Assembly (NCBI GenBank): GCA_032988165.1
Contig: JANTQF010000518.1
Location: forward strand, 1 to 18,199
Direction: 5' to 3'
Source: Emmonsiellopsis sp. PD_33
Taxonomy: Eukaryota; Ascomycota; Eurotiomycetes; Onygenales; Ajellomycetaceae
Length of the DNA stretch: 18,199 nucleotides
Shown: positions 1 to 9,722 of the stretch, piece by piece
Numbering within the stretch: position 1 is the stretch's first letter
How the letters are laid out: each line of letters starts with the position of its first letter
Made by a program: the position numbers and the translations under genes
The notes under the pieces: generated by a model
Told to the model about the DNA's origin: nothing
The model's input: the letters and a program-made list of their open reading frames with translations, nothing else
Databases searched by the model: none

Positions 1-120
1 GCGCCGCGTGTGCTGTGTGGTCGCCTGGGGAGGGTGTGGTACACGGCGGGGTGTGGTGGGGGTGGGGCGGGAGAGAGGCTGGGGGGGTGGGGGGGGGGTG
101 GCAGTTGGGAGGGGTAGATG
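1..120. repeat. G-rich low-complexity left edge
   Basis: The first 120 bases are very rich in G and GT, with runs of 7 and 10 G around 81-98 and repeated GTGTGG/GGGGTGG words. They match in style the C-rich right edge read on the other strand. No coding content is credible here. It is either simple sequence or, more likely, a poor-quality contig end. Confidence 0.7.
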
Positions 121-961
121 TAACTGTAGAGTGAGGTTGGGGCATTGGGCACCAACAGGGATGCCACCAAATTACTATGTAATCCTATGTTTATGCTATG
201 CTTTTTTCAATTTAGTTGTTTTTTTTGACTGTGTGATTAGCCAATCCACCTGTGTAATTAGCGATCCCCCATGATCGCTCTGTAGGATGAAGCGTTGTCC
301 GTTTTCTCTTGCGGAGTTTGTTAAGCTGGAGAAAAGACACGAAGGAAGAAAAGAAATAGGATTTGAGAAAATAAAAAATATAGAACGGCGATGTTGGTGC
401 TGGTTCTGATGCTGATTGCGGGTCCATCTTTGGCTGTGCACAAACATGCCAGTACCATGTAAATATTTCAAAAGATTTCATGTGAAATAGCTCTCATTAC
501 CATTGTGTAATCCAAGAATTAGTATCTCAAAATCTCTCGAATAATTCGCAGACTTCCAACGACTGGAAACAAATTACAACGTTGTTCCGTTTCTCCTGCG
601 CGTCTTGCCTTGCACCAGACAATATCAGGCTGATGTCCTTGCTCAAAGATCAACAAACAGCAAGCGGAGCAATGACTCAATCTCCCCATATATCAACTAC
701 CGAGCAAGGTGGAATTGATCCAGTGTTAACCATCAATTGTTATGTCATTCCTACACGCAGAAAGACGAGCCACTCAGTCCCTGGAAGCTCCCATCTAGGC
801 GATGACGTCAGAGAGTTAAAGCTTAGTATATAGTACCGTGATAAACCCCTATTTTGTACCCAGCACCTTACAATTACTATTAAACCAATTCAATAAATCC
901 CCTAATCGAGATACAAACCATCCTCTTTCATATCCCTCCCCTCAAAAGCTCCCAGAGCAAC
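121..961. other. Intergenic region upstream of gene 1
   Basis: No convincing gene is visible. Candidate frames on both strands have no domain, no consistent splice sites and biased composition. A 23-codon frame at 391-462 starts with a signal-like hydrophobic stretch (MLVLVLMLIAGPSLA), is immediately followed by a GTAAAT donor-like sequence, and could be a first exon, but nothing downstream confirms it. The last 120 bases before the start at 962 are pyrimidine-rich, as is common in fungal promoters and leaders. Confidence 0.6.
803..810. promoter_or_regulatory. CRE octamer TGACGTCA
   Basis: A perfect palindromic TGACGTCA lies about 150 bp before the start codon at 962. This octamer is the classic binding site of CREB/ATF bZIP factors, which in filamentous fungi include the stress regulator AtfA/Atf1. 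The position suits a promoter element for the gene at 962. Function is inferred from the match and its location only. Confidence 0.45.
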
Positions 962-1619
962 ATGCCCGAATCCCTCGCCGCCTTCCGAGGCACCACCCGA
1001 AATGAGCTCACCAGCCTCGCACAAGAACACATGCAACATGATTTACAACCGGCAGACCGCAGTAAGCTCAAGCAGGCTGCAGGCAAACTGGGAACACACG
1101 CACAAATAGGATCTGTACTTGGAGTTGGGTTGGGGTTGTTAATGGCATACCGGATCCGGCGGCTACGGGTGGATACGTTCAATGCCTTCCGGGTGGCGGA
1201 GAAGCCCACGCATATCCAGTTTGCTAATGGGAGGCTGGGTAAGATATATCATTTGATTTTAAAGCCATACCCTGCGCGATAAAATGACGCTTCTTTGGGT
1301 TGCCACGTATTGGGAAAATAGTGCTGACGTTCTTCTTGCAACAGAGCCCCTCCCAGACCTGACCCCGTTTGTTCGGCCGACCACGCTTGGCGACATCGCC
1401 ATGTTTGGACTGTTCACTGCGGGTGGGTTATTTATAGGAGGGGAAACGGGGCTGATGACTGGCATATATTCTGCACGGAAGACGATATCGAAGGATCCGG
1501 AGTCGAAGGCGAGAATTGAGAATGCGTTTGGGAAACTGCGGGCGGATATTCTTCGACGACAGGCGGATAAGCTGGATGGGAAACAATCGGTCTCCGAGAA
1601 GATATCGGAGATTTTTTGA
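962..1619 (+). CDS. Conserved-looking two-segment membrane protein, function unknown (183 aa)
   Basis: Two exons, 962-1238 and 1345-1619, are joined across a 106-base intron (GTAAGA donor at 1239, CAACAG acceptor ending at 1344). The splice is phase 1 and creates codon 93 (Glu), giving a 183-residue protein. Residues 1-42 are hydrophilic and probably helical. Residues about 46-63 and 108-132 are hydrophobic and glycine-rich (IGSVLGVGLGLLMAY and MFGLFTAGGLFIGGETG), consistent with a two-pass membrane hairpin. Basic residues (YRIRRLR) follow the first segment, and the C-terminus is charged and helical. The arrangement recalls small mitochondrial or organelle membrane proteins, but I do not recognise the family and assign no function. 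Reading through the intron would end at a stop at 1280-1282 and give a 106-residue product without the second segment. The start ATG follows a pyrimidine-rich leader. The exon structure is quite secure; the localisation is a guess. Confidence 0.8.
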
Positions 1620-2729
1620 GTTGGCGTTTTGTCCTTTAAAAAGGTGTTATAGCAAATTGATATCTCTCTTTCTCCTCCCCTTTTCATTCCAGCATACTGG
1701 TAGAGAAGACTCTTCTTTCTTCCCATTCCCTGGTCCGAGACCCGGCAGATCCCGTCTTATTAATGGAAGACCTGAGGTCATCGTGGCTTCTGGAACTCTT
1801 CAGCCCCACACACTACACAGCCCTAAATAAACAATGTCTCGTTAAAACCAAGCCGGATTAGCCAACCCAGCCGCCTCGTTAGCCTGGATCGAGCGGCCGA
1901 GACAGCTTGCGTATGCGTAATCATTTCTTGCCCCAGCCCAGCTTCCCGGTTCTCCTCTCGGCAGGATGAAAAGGACGTACCGGATACCTTGCTCTCCCCA
2001 GTCATCGGGAGGCAAAACTGTGTACTCGGGACCATCTCCAGTACGGGGCCGATTTTCTCGAAAAGGTCACGGCTAACCCTGCCCTGGCCCTCCCAACCGA
2101 TATCATCAGAGATATGATTGCTTGTTCCTGCTGGATCAGGCCCAATCAACTTGAATTATGGGAAGAGATGTTTCAGGAAGTGAAATAGCAGTGAAACGAA
2201 ACCAAACAAACAAACAATCCCTTTCTGATGTGTCGAATCCTTATTAATAACAATCGGGGGCCCGGGGGGATAATCAGATTAATCATGGGAGGAATAAGCT
2301 TTTCTTATTAATTGCCCGTTCCCTTTATTTACTCCCCTCCCTACCTGCCTTCGCGTCATAACCTGGAAAATCCAGTAGCAGTCTCTTGCTGTTCTTCTGA
2401 TTGCGAGGTTCGTGTGCTACTGATTTTATAGTAGATCGGACAGAAAGGGGCATTCCTAACCTCATTATTTGGAGCCCCCGCCGGACCGCGCACCGGACGA
2501 TAGGACGTCAACGCTTCTTCTGGATGATGAGCGGGTGGCCAAATTTCCGAGATTCGCCTTCCCCAGGAAACCGCAATCCTAAGCTCCGAGAATTCCCCAA
2601 TTGCTAAGCAGGCCAGTCGCTTCCCTTCTTCCTCCTTGCGAAAGCTGGCAAAACCTACAACTAGCTTCTGGTTATATCGGTTTCAAGCTCAATTCACTCT
2701 ACAGCCGGCGCAAAGCCATTGGATACACC
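1620..2729. other. Intergenic region between gene 1 and the Ysc84-type gene
   Basis: About 1.1 kb without a recognisable gene. It holds the 3' flank of gene 1 and the promoter and leader of the next gene. An open frame on the minus strand at 1823-2149 shows no domain. Visible details are a short CAAA repeat near 2202-2217, a GC-rich GGGGGCCCGGGGGG patch near 2257-2270, and AT-rich sequence at 2270-2330. The frame of the downstream gene stays open back to 2601, but the better start is at 2730. Confidence 0.6.
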
Positions 2730-4823
2730 ATGTCGCAGCCGTCGAAATGGGGGAAGACCAAGGGATACTCGAAACGGGGATTCGATAAGGCCTGGCATGC
2801 CCTCGATAAGCTGGGTCGGCCGATCAACCGCCTTTCGAATAAAGTGGGCGCAGAATCATTCTGGCCAACGACTATGGATAAGGAAAGCGATAAGGCTGCT
2901 CGGATATTACGGAGTTTCTGTAAAGATGGCTTCTATGCAGATGAACCGAAGGAGGACGAGGACAGCGAACAGCCGGGTTCAGATCGCGGAAGTGCGGAAC
3001 CGGAAGACAATAACAAGGAACAAGGACAAAGGAAAGAGTCAATTTCTAGGCCGAGGGGGAAACAAAGAGTGGTGAAGAAGATACCAGCTGAGGTTATCAA
3101 GCAGGCGAAGGGGTTGGCTATTTTTACGACGATGAGAACGGGGCTCTGGATTAGTGGTGCCGGGGGTAGTGGTATTCTTGTCGCAAGGGTGAAGGAAACG
3201 GGCGAGTGGAGTCCGCCCTCTGGCATAATGATACACACGAGCGGCATTGGGTTTCTCGTTGGAGTGGATATTTACGATTGCGTCGTCGTTATTAATACAT
3301 ACGAAGCCTTGGAGGCGTTTAAGGCTGTGCGATGTACCCTAGGCGGCGAGATAAGTGCAGTGGCTGGACCGGTTGGTATGGGAGGCGTGGTGGAGAGTGA
3401 GGTACATAAGCGACGGGCTCCCCTTTGGACATATCTGAAGAGTCGAGGGTTTTACGCCGGTGTTCAAGTGGATGGAACGATCGTTATCGAGCGGAATGAC
3501 GAGAACGAACGTTTCTACGGTGAAAAGATACCCGTGGGTGATATCCTGGCTGGCAAAGCGAAGAATCCGCCGTCGTCGATAAGAACCCTGATGCAGACAA
3601 TCAAAGCGGCTCAAGGTGATACTGATGTAGATGAGGACTCTCTTCCGCCGCCCGGGGACGCTCCGGGAGATGCTGAAATCGAAGTCGAGGTATTCGGTGT
3701 CCCTGACCCTGACGACCCTGACCCCTTTGGCGTGAAGGCTTTGGAAAGGGAGGGCGTGATAATACGGGAAGCTGGAACGAAGCGGATCCCGAGTATGGAC
3801 ATGTTTGAATTCCGACCTAGTCCGACCAGTCCGATATTCGCCAACTTTCCACGATTGAGCACTGAAGGCTCCCAGCGAGCTAGTTGGCGGACGAGTGTCC
3901 TAAGCGCTTCGAGTACGGATCGAGCCACTCAAACTGACGATATCTACGACGAGCGACCTGATACAGCGTCGACATCCATCAGTCGTGCCTCATCATCCCG
4001 GAGCTTTAAAGATACCACCACCTCCTCGTCAGTGCATGCCAGAACACAGACAGGCGCCTTATCCGGCGCGGAAGACACGTCGCGGTCGAAACTTCATGAC
4101 ACATCCACAACCCGCGGGTCTCTCGCCTTCCACGACCAAACTACCCTAGAGGATCCAAACCGATCCGCACCAACAAGCCCGTCGTTTACACGCCCTCGTC
4201 TTGTTACTATTCCGAAACGGGCCCCGCCTCCACTGCCACCCCGTAGTCAATCCCGTGTTACTTCTCCAGGTTCGTCGCATTCCGACAGCCGGGAACGGGC
4301 CATCCGAACTTCGATATCCGGCTACGATGATGACGTTGAGATCTTTGAGGTCCATGATGGCAGCAATGGTAATGAACCTATGAAGGCAATTTCGATCAAA
4401 CGGACTTCATCAAACGAAGAAGAGCCGTCTCAAGAGCAACCGGCTCCCGAACGAGAATCACCCGACGAGAATCAACCCTCGGAGATGGAAGAAACACATG
4501 AGCAAAATCCGTTGGTAAAGGAGAGTTCAAAAGAGGGTGGGCCAACAGAATTGGAACCATCAACGGAAAATGGGGAGACCACGAAAGAGGGCGAGTCCCC
4601 GTCGGATACCCAATCAGCAAAGACCGAGGAAGCCGCTGAAGAGGAGATCTCTCAAGAGAATAAAGCCTTGGAGTCTCTAAACCAATTATTGCAAAATGGC
4701 TTCGCGCAGGATGAAAACGAAGAGTTCCATTCTATGCCTTCGTCCACAGGTTCTACAACGGACTCCCCCAAAAAGAAGAGGAACAAGAACAAGAATAAGA
4801 ACAAGAACAAAAACAAGGCTTAG
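2730..4823 (+). CDS. Ysc84/SH3YL1-type (DUF500) lipid-binding domain protein with disordered tail
   Basis: Single-exon frame of 697 residues. Residues 1-70 carry the basic N-terminal part (KWGKTKGYSKRGFDKAWHAL). Residues about 115-295 form the Ysc84 domain: IPAEVIKQAKGLAIFTTMRTG, GAGGSGILVARV, GIGFLVGVDIYDCVVVIN, LGGEISAVAGPVG, then KSRGFYAGVQVDGTIVIERN and ERFYGEKI. In yeast and animals this domain binds phosphoinositides and actin and acts at endocytic sites. A charged insert (71-110, Glu/Asp/Lys-rich) separates the two parts. The remaining 400 residues are Ser/Thr/Glu/Pro-rich and probably disordered, with a PPPLPPR motif at 499-505 that fits an SH3 ligand, and a Lys/Asn repeat at the very end. 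Unlike yeast Ysc84/Lsb3 there is no SH3 domain visible. I chose the ATG at 2730 (context ACACCATGTC) over upstream in-frame codons because the conserved region starts just after it. The domain call is firm; the cellular role is inferred from the family. Confidence 0.9.
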   Translation: MSQPSKWGKTKGYSKRGFDKAWHALDKLGRPINRLSNKVGAESFWPTTMDKESDKAARILRSFCKDGFYADEPKEDEDSEQPGSDRGSAEPEDNNKEQGQRKESISRPRGKQRVVKKIPAEVIKQAKGLAIFTTMRTGLWISGAGGSGILVARVKETGEWSPPSGIMIHTSGIGFLVGVDIYDCVVVINTYEALEAFKAVRCTLGGEISAVAGPVGMGGVVESEVHKRRAPLWTYLKSRGFYAGVQVDGTIVIERNDENERFYGEKIPVGDILAGKAKNPPSSIRTLMQTIKAAQGDTDVDEDSLPPPGDAPGDAEIEVEVFGVPDPDDPDPFGVKALEREGVIIREAGTKRIPSMDMFEFRPSPTSPIFANFPRLSTEGSQRASWRTSVLSASSTDRATQTDDIYDERPDTASTSISRASSSRSFKDTTTSSSVHARTQTGALSGAEDTSRSKLHDTSTTRGSLAFHDQTTLEDPNRSAPTSPSFTRPRLVTIPKRAPPPLPPRSQSRVTSPGSSHSDSRERAIRTSISGYDDDVEIFEVHDGSNGNEPMKAISIKRTSSNEEEPSQEQPAPERESPDENQPSEMEETHEQNPLVKESSKEGGPTELEPSTENGETTKEGESPSDTQSAKTEEAAEEEISQENKALESLNQLLQNGFAQDENEEFHSMPSSTGSTTDSPKKKRNKNKNKNKNKNKA
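4781..4817 (+). repeat. AACAAG hexanucleotide repeat at the 3' end of the Ysc84-type gene
   Basis: About six imperfect copies of a GAACAA unit encode an alternating Asn-Lys tail that ends the protein two codons before the stop. The period of six keeps the frame, so copy number could vary between strains without breaking the gene. Confidence 0.85.
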
Positions 4824-6015
4824 TCTGGCAACGGGACCATTCCAATATTTAAATCAGCAAGTGTAATTGTTAGCGCTGCTCTTATGATGTTGCCCAGGCA
4901 GAGTCTCCCTTTTCTTTTTGACGAACTGAATCACACCTCATGCTCCCACGATCTTTTCCTAAATCCTTTTTTCCCGCAGTATATGGTCCTGCTTTGCACA
5001 TATTTTATATTATATAAATGAGGATGGCATTGGTTGGTAAAGTCTTGCATTCTAGCTTTTTCATGTCTTTTGAGCTGGTGGGGAAGCATTGGTTGCTTCT
5101 GGTAATGCATTTCATTGTGGCAGGGAAGGGGGGGAGTTATGGCTTGTATCTAAACCTAGGATTCATGAAACATAGAAATAATTGTGTTGCACTATTAAAT
5201 TATGCCTTGATTGTGTTGGGAATGCAGTAAGCAGATTCAGAACTGCCTACTAGTACACTGGCAGCATCTATCCATGGATTGAAGACAGCATTAAACATGG
5301 GCACCCCAAAGATAAACCACAGAAACAATTTTTGACGTGCTGAACAAGTCCCGATATATGGGATTGTTCTGGAGCTTCAAGGGGATATCAGTTCCTTTGA
5401 TATATTCCATGCAAAACAATGTCCGCTTGCCCTGAAATCCGGACCACACATAATTTCATCTGTAGCATGCAGTCCCAGCGTCAATAGCAGCCTGGGGTTA
5501 AGCTGAGCTATTCTGATCACCCTGCATTCCTGTCTAGCCGGTTCAATGAGAAAGTAAAAACCAGCGAAATGAGCTTTCCTCCGTGCTAGACTTGGGGGGG
5601 ATTAAGCAGTATATGCTTTGGATAAACACATAGCCTCCATCTAATGGGCTGATTGGGGGTGGTTTCTGGGGCCTGGGCGGTTCTGATAAGATGAAGGAGC
5701 TATCTTATTGGTGTTATGGAACGGATTCAGCAGAGTACTTTGGGAAATAGGCATACTGATGTATCTTAGTTCGCTATTTTCATCGCGTTTTTCTTCAATA
5801 CTGTCCTGTTAACGCTGGGTAAGAACGTTTGGAGCCATTGTGGGATAAGGGTAGCCATTTGGTCCATCCAAATGATTGAAATGAGAGGAATAAGTTAGTA
5901 AAGATATGGAACTGGATCTTGTGTTGCCAACAGATAGCTTGTGAGAGATACATGCGAGAGAGAAGCCTCGGGTTGTCTCAGCCTTCAGGCAACCAATTTC
6001 AGCCTCAATCGAACG

Positions 6016-6047
6016 CACGTGACTTCGTGTTGTTCAGGCGTCACGTG
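6016..6047. promoter_or_regulatory. Inverted pair of CACGTGAC E-boxes
   Basis: CACGTGAC at 6016-6023 and its reverse complement GTCACGTG at 6040-6047 have centres 26 bp apart. CACGTG preceded or followed by the AC/GT flank is the preferred site of bHLH factors of the Cbf1/USF type. The pair lies about 545-575 bp before the PARP start codon. Two perfect flanked octamers so close together are unlikely by chance, but binding and target are inferred. Confidence 0.45.
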
Positions 6048-6324
6048 GGACCTTAGCGACGCGTTGCTGCCTGAAGCCAACCTTGGAACCAGCTCCAACC
6101 CAGAGTCAACCAACCTCCTCGATGAATTGTCGTCAAGGGCTGCGGCTGTTTTCTCAACAAGACAGCAAGCAAGCAGCTTCCTGCCGTGGCACCGTTGACC
6201 CAAACCTAGCGTCTGTTCTGCCTGCCAGGACCCAATCGACTGGGGCTTGACGGCGTGGCAGATCGGAGCCTACAGGCCACTCTCGCCGACTAGTTCAGGG
6301 GCGGCTTTTGCCAGCCTCAACCAG

Positions 6325-6329
6325 CCAAT
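6325..6329 (+). promoter_or_regulatory. CCAAT box
   Basis: CCAGCCAATCACGG contains a CCAAT core with a favourable AATCA continuation, about 260 bp before the PARP start. It would suit the fungal HAP/CBC complex. A five-base match is weak on its own. Confidence 0.3.
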
Positions 6330-6589
6330 CACGGACGCACTGCCGCCTAGCGACGCTGGACTTTGCTTGGCTTGGAGTCCATTTTTCTTTGAGCATCAGC
6401 TTCACCAAAAAGCATCAGAGCAAAAACAACAGGAATCGGCCGTGGTTGCGAGTTTAAAAGACCCATTGAATCCCCCCTTGCGCAGGTTCCTTCGATACAG
6501 CTCAACTCACTCCAGCAAACTCCCACTCTTTCCATCCGCCGTCCCTGCCCTCTTCTCTCCTACTTTCTCTGTGAGGAGCCAGATATAAA

Positions 6590-9254
6590 ATGGCCTCTAT
6601 TTTCAAAGATCAGATTATTGCCCTTAGCGGCACATTTCCAGGGTATAAACAAGGTACGTATCGGGCGTCTACGAAGTGACACCGACGATATCATGGCAAA
6701 AAGTAGAAGACAGATAGAAAAAAGAAAGAAAGAATCAACCCAAGGGGAAAAAAAAGTGAAGAGAAGGAACCATTTGTCCTATTTTATCTTCTTGCGTTTC
6801 TTTCTCCGTTTGAGGCTAACCCTTTTATAGCCGGTCTGCGCGACGCCATTGAATTGAATGGCGGTACTTATAGTGCGAAGGTGGTTGATACTTGTACACA
6901 TCTTATCACGACGCAGAAAGATGTAGACGGGAATGCTCCAAAGTGTGGGTGTTTTTTCTCTCTTCTGCTGCTTTTTTCTGTTGTCCCTTTCTGTTGTTCG
7001 AACCCCTAATTTCAATATACATTTCCTCGCCTGCGAAATCTATATTCTGTATCTGCGTGTTAATAATAGTATAGATAAGCAAGCGCTTTCGACCAATGGG
7101 ATAAACATTGTCTCCGTCGATTGGCTCCTAGAATCTCAAAACGCCAAAAAACATCTCCCAGAGAGCTCTTATCTCATGGTATCTGCAAATGCGGCACAAG
7201 CACCAGCCTCCAACAGAAGGTCAGCTCGCGCGTCAAGAACCAATCAGCAACCGGATGGTGTGGACCTCAAAACCAGCACCAAAACCACTGCAGATGAGGA
7301 TAAGGATGACAACGATCCTCCCAAGGATGCAAAGCCTGCAAAGGGCAAGAAGAAGTCGGACAGTTCTAAGGGCAAACGGTCGTTGGCGGACGTCGATGCC
7401 GATGACGACCCTTCAAACGCCATAGCAAAAGACGAACCACTCTCGAAAAAGCAGAAAGACTCCAACAAGGCGTCAACCCCAACTTTGAAGGTGCCAGTGG
7501 ATGTGTGGTCCGGTCACGCTTGTAAGTACATTTTCGTCCAGAATTTGGCTCAATTTTACCTTTTGAGATTGCTGACCCCATGATAGTGACCCACCGAGTC
7601 TATATTGGTAAGAATGGAGAGATTTTTGACGCAGCGTTGAATCAAACCAATGCGTCACGTAACAACAACAAATTCTACCTTATTCAAATACTGGAAGACG
7701 AAACCTCAGGAGCGTATTTGACGTGGACTCGCTGGGGGCGGGTAGGCGAGGTGGGGCAATCAGCCGAGTTCCCAGGATCGTCTCTGGACAGTGCCATGTC
7801 AGTGTTTAATAGTAAATTCAAGAGCAAGACGGGCCACGCATGGAAGGATCGACTCAATACACCCAAAGCAGGGAAGTACACCTTTATCGAAAGGAACTAT
7901 GAGGATGATTCGGACGACGAAGACGATGATCCAAAGCTGAAGAGCAAGAAGGTCAAAAGGGAGGGGGAGGAAGAAGCGAAACTTGTTGAATCCACCCTGA
8001 CACCCCCTGTTCAGCAACTTGTCAAGCTCATCTTCAACCAACAGTACATGCTTGCAACCATGGCGAGTATGAATTATGATGCCAAAAAATTGCCTCTGGG
8101 CAAGCTAAGCAAGCGTACTCTCAACGCCGGTTTTGAAGTTCTGAAGCGACTCGCAGAACTCGTTGCAACCCCGTCGCTTTCCACTTCGCAATACGGGATG
8201 TCTCTTCCCAATGCGTTGGAACAGTTGAGCAACGAATATTTAACTTTCATACCTCATGTATTTGGGCGGAACCGACCTCCCGTCATCGGAAATCAGGATA
8301 TCATCAAAGCTGAAGTTGAACTTCTGGAAGCACTTACAGACATGGAAATTGCCAATGAGATTATCAAGGACTCCAAGACATCTGAAGACGGCATACATCC
8401 GCTTGATGCACAGTTCTCAGGTCTCAATCTGAATGAGATGGCTCCGCGTGAGTGCTTCAAGTCTAATTTTTTCAAATCCCATGCCATGGCTGACCATTTC
8501 CCCTGTTCGTGTAGTGGAACCTGCCTCGACCGAATACAAGGAGCTGGAAAACTATCTCATCAAATCCCATGGCCACACTCATTACCTTCGCTATAAGGTA
8601 AGTTTTCTTCTCTCAAACAAGCCACCCCCCTCTCGGGCATACCGGTGCCCAAAATAACGTGAGGCTAACAATCCCCAGCTACAACACATTTTCCGTGTCG
8701 AACGCCGTGGTGAAGAGGAGCGCTTCCAAAACTCGCCCTTCGCCAACCTCCCCAACAGCAACCGCCGCCTCCTCTGGCACGGCTCCCGCAGCACCAACTA
8801 TGGTGGTATCCTCAGTCAGGGTCTCCGCATCGCACCTCCCGAAGCCCCAGTCTCCGGTTACATGTTCGGCAAAGGCGTATACTTCGCCGATATCTCCAGC
8901 AAATCTGCAGGCTATTGTAATCACTACAGCAGCGACGGTGTCGGGCTGTTGATGCTGTGTGATGTTGAGCTTGGAGATCCCATGTTTGAACTGGTGAATA
9001 GTGACTACCATGCTGGCACGAATGCAAAGAAGAATGGTTCTTTGTCGACCTTGGGCAAGGGCCAGACAATCCCTGTGGGCTGGAAGGATGCCGGATGTGT
9101 GAACGAGAATCTGAAGGGGGTGATGATGCCGGATGTTACGACGCCACCCAAGACGAACGATAGCTCCGAGGCGTGGCTGCAGTATAATGAGTACATCGTC
9201 TATGATGTGGCGCAGATTCGGGTTAAGTATTTATTGTATGTGCATATGTCGTGA
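6590..9254 (+). CDS. prpA: Poly(ADP-ribose) polymerase (BRCT-WGR-PRD-catalytic)
   Basis: Six exons: 6590-6653, 6831-6944, 7075-7521, 7587-8447, 8515-8597 and 8679-9254, giving 714 residues. Donors are GTACGT, GTGGGT, GTAAGT, GTGAGT and GTAAGT. The first four introns are phase 1 and the last is phase 0. The enzyme transfers ADP-ribose from NAD+ to proteins at DNA breaks in the nucleus. Domains: BRCT at about 1-90 (IIALSGTFPGY, ending with VSVDWLLES, Trp76); a charged linker with KGKKK and KKQK basic clusters; WGR at about 210-320 (W258-G259-R260); helical regulatory domain at about 340-480; catalytic domain from about 497. The triad is His557 (WHGSR), Tyr591 (GKGVYFAD) and Glu694 (NEYIVYD). 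His to Tyr spacing is 34, as in human PARP1 (862/896), and the nicotinamide-side Ser599 and Tyr602 are present. No zinc fingers are visible, so the architecture is that of the fungal PARPs (Aspergillus nidulans PrpA type). The second intron's ends were chosen because they restore KYKQA before the conserved BRCT helix. The gene looks intact. Confidence 0.95.
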
Positions 9255-9693
9255 GGCAAATGTGCAATGTCGCCGAGTTGAAGGATGGGAAAATCTGGTG
9301 GGATCAGTGTCCCCATGGAAGGACTGATGGGAAGGACACAGTGAGAGAAAAAGTGATATATTCTTAAAAACAGAGCGCTTTGCCCACTTAATTTATTGTG
9401 GCCATCTGTTAGAAGTTCAAGGGTAGCTGGAGGACTGGAGTTTGCTGGAGTTTCTTCTGATGTGTTATTATCTTTTTTATTATTGTATGGGGCCTTTTTT
9501 TCTCCCTCCCTTTACTTTTCCTTCCCAATAATAATTCGTCCTCCATGGGAGTTTTCTTGCCTTTTAACAGCAGCAGAAGTAGTGACTTTTTGCCCCTTTA
9601 CACACGTCCGTCTGTTTCTTCAATTTCTCGATCTTCACTTATCAACAAGCTACACAAGTCATTCGCCGGAGTCCTAAGCATGCTTCCATCGGG

Positions 9694-9722
9694 AAAGAAA
9701 AAGAAAAGAAAAAGAAAAGAAA
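9694..9722 (+). repeat. A-rich AAAAG microsatellite
   Basis: Irregular AAAG/AAAAG units repeat for about 29 bases. Simple sequence with no coding meaning that I can support. Confidence 0.7.

Larger units (their letters stand above)
4824..6589. other. Intergenic region upstream of the PARP gene
   Basis: About 1.8 kb between the stop at 4823 and the polymerase start at 6590. I see no gene: the short frames at 5018-5230, 5941-6198 and 6247-6588 have no recognisable motifs. The part up to about 5900 is AT-rich and featureless. From about 6000 the sequence becomes more GC-rich and contains paired E-boxes (6016-6047), a CCAAT box (6325-6329) and a CT-rich stretch at about 6500-6575, which together look like the promoter and leader of the polymerase gene. 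Confidence 0.6.

Noticed and set aside
928..1209. Minus-strand frame overlapping gene 1
   Set aside because: It is the shadow of the plus-strand coding exon and has no domain.
2501..2508. Second CRE-like site (GGACGTCA)
   Set aside because: One base differs from the palindromic octamer, and isolated near-matches are expected by chance.
2601..2729. In-frame upstream extension of the Ysc84-type protein
   Set aside because: The first codon there is a possible ATG, but the stretch is not protein-like for this family, and the ATG at 2730 has better context and directly precedes the conserved region.
2933..4620. Several minus-strand and alternate frames inside the Ysc84-type gene
   Set aside because: All are shadows of a well-supported coding sequence with family motifs on the plus strand.
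6933..7074. Continuous frame through PARP intron 2
   Set aside because: The intron sequence is T-rich and not PARP-like; splicing at 6944/7075 restores the BRCT domain.
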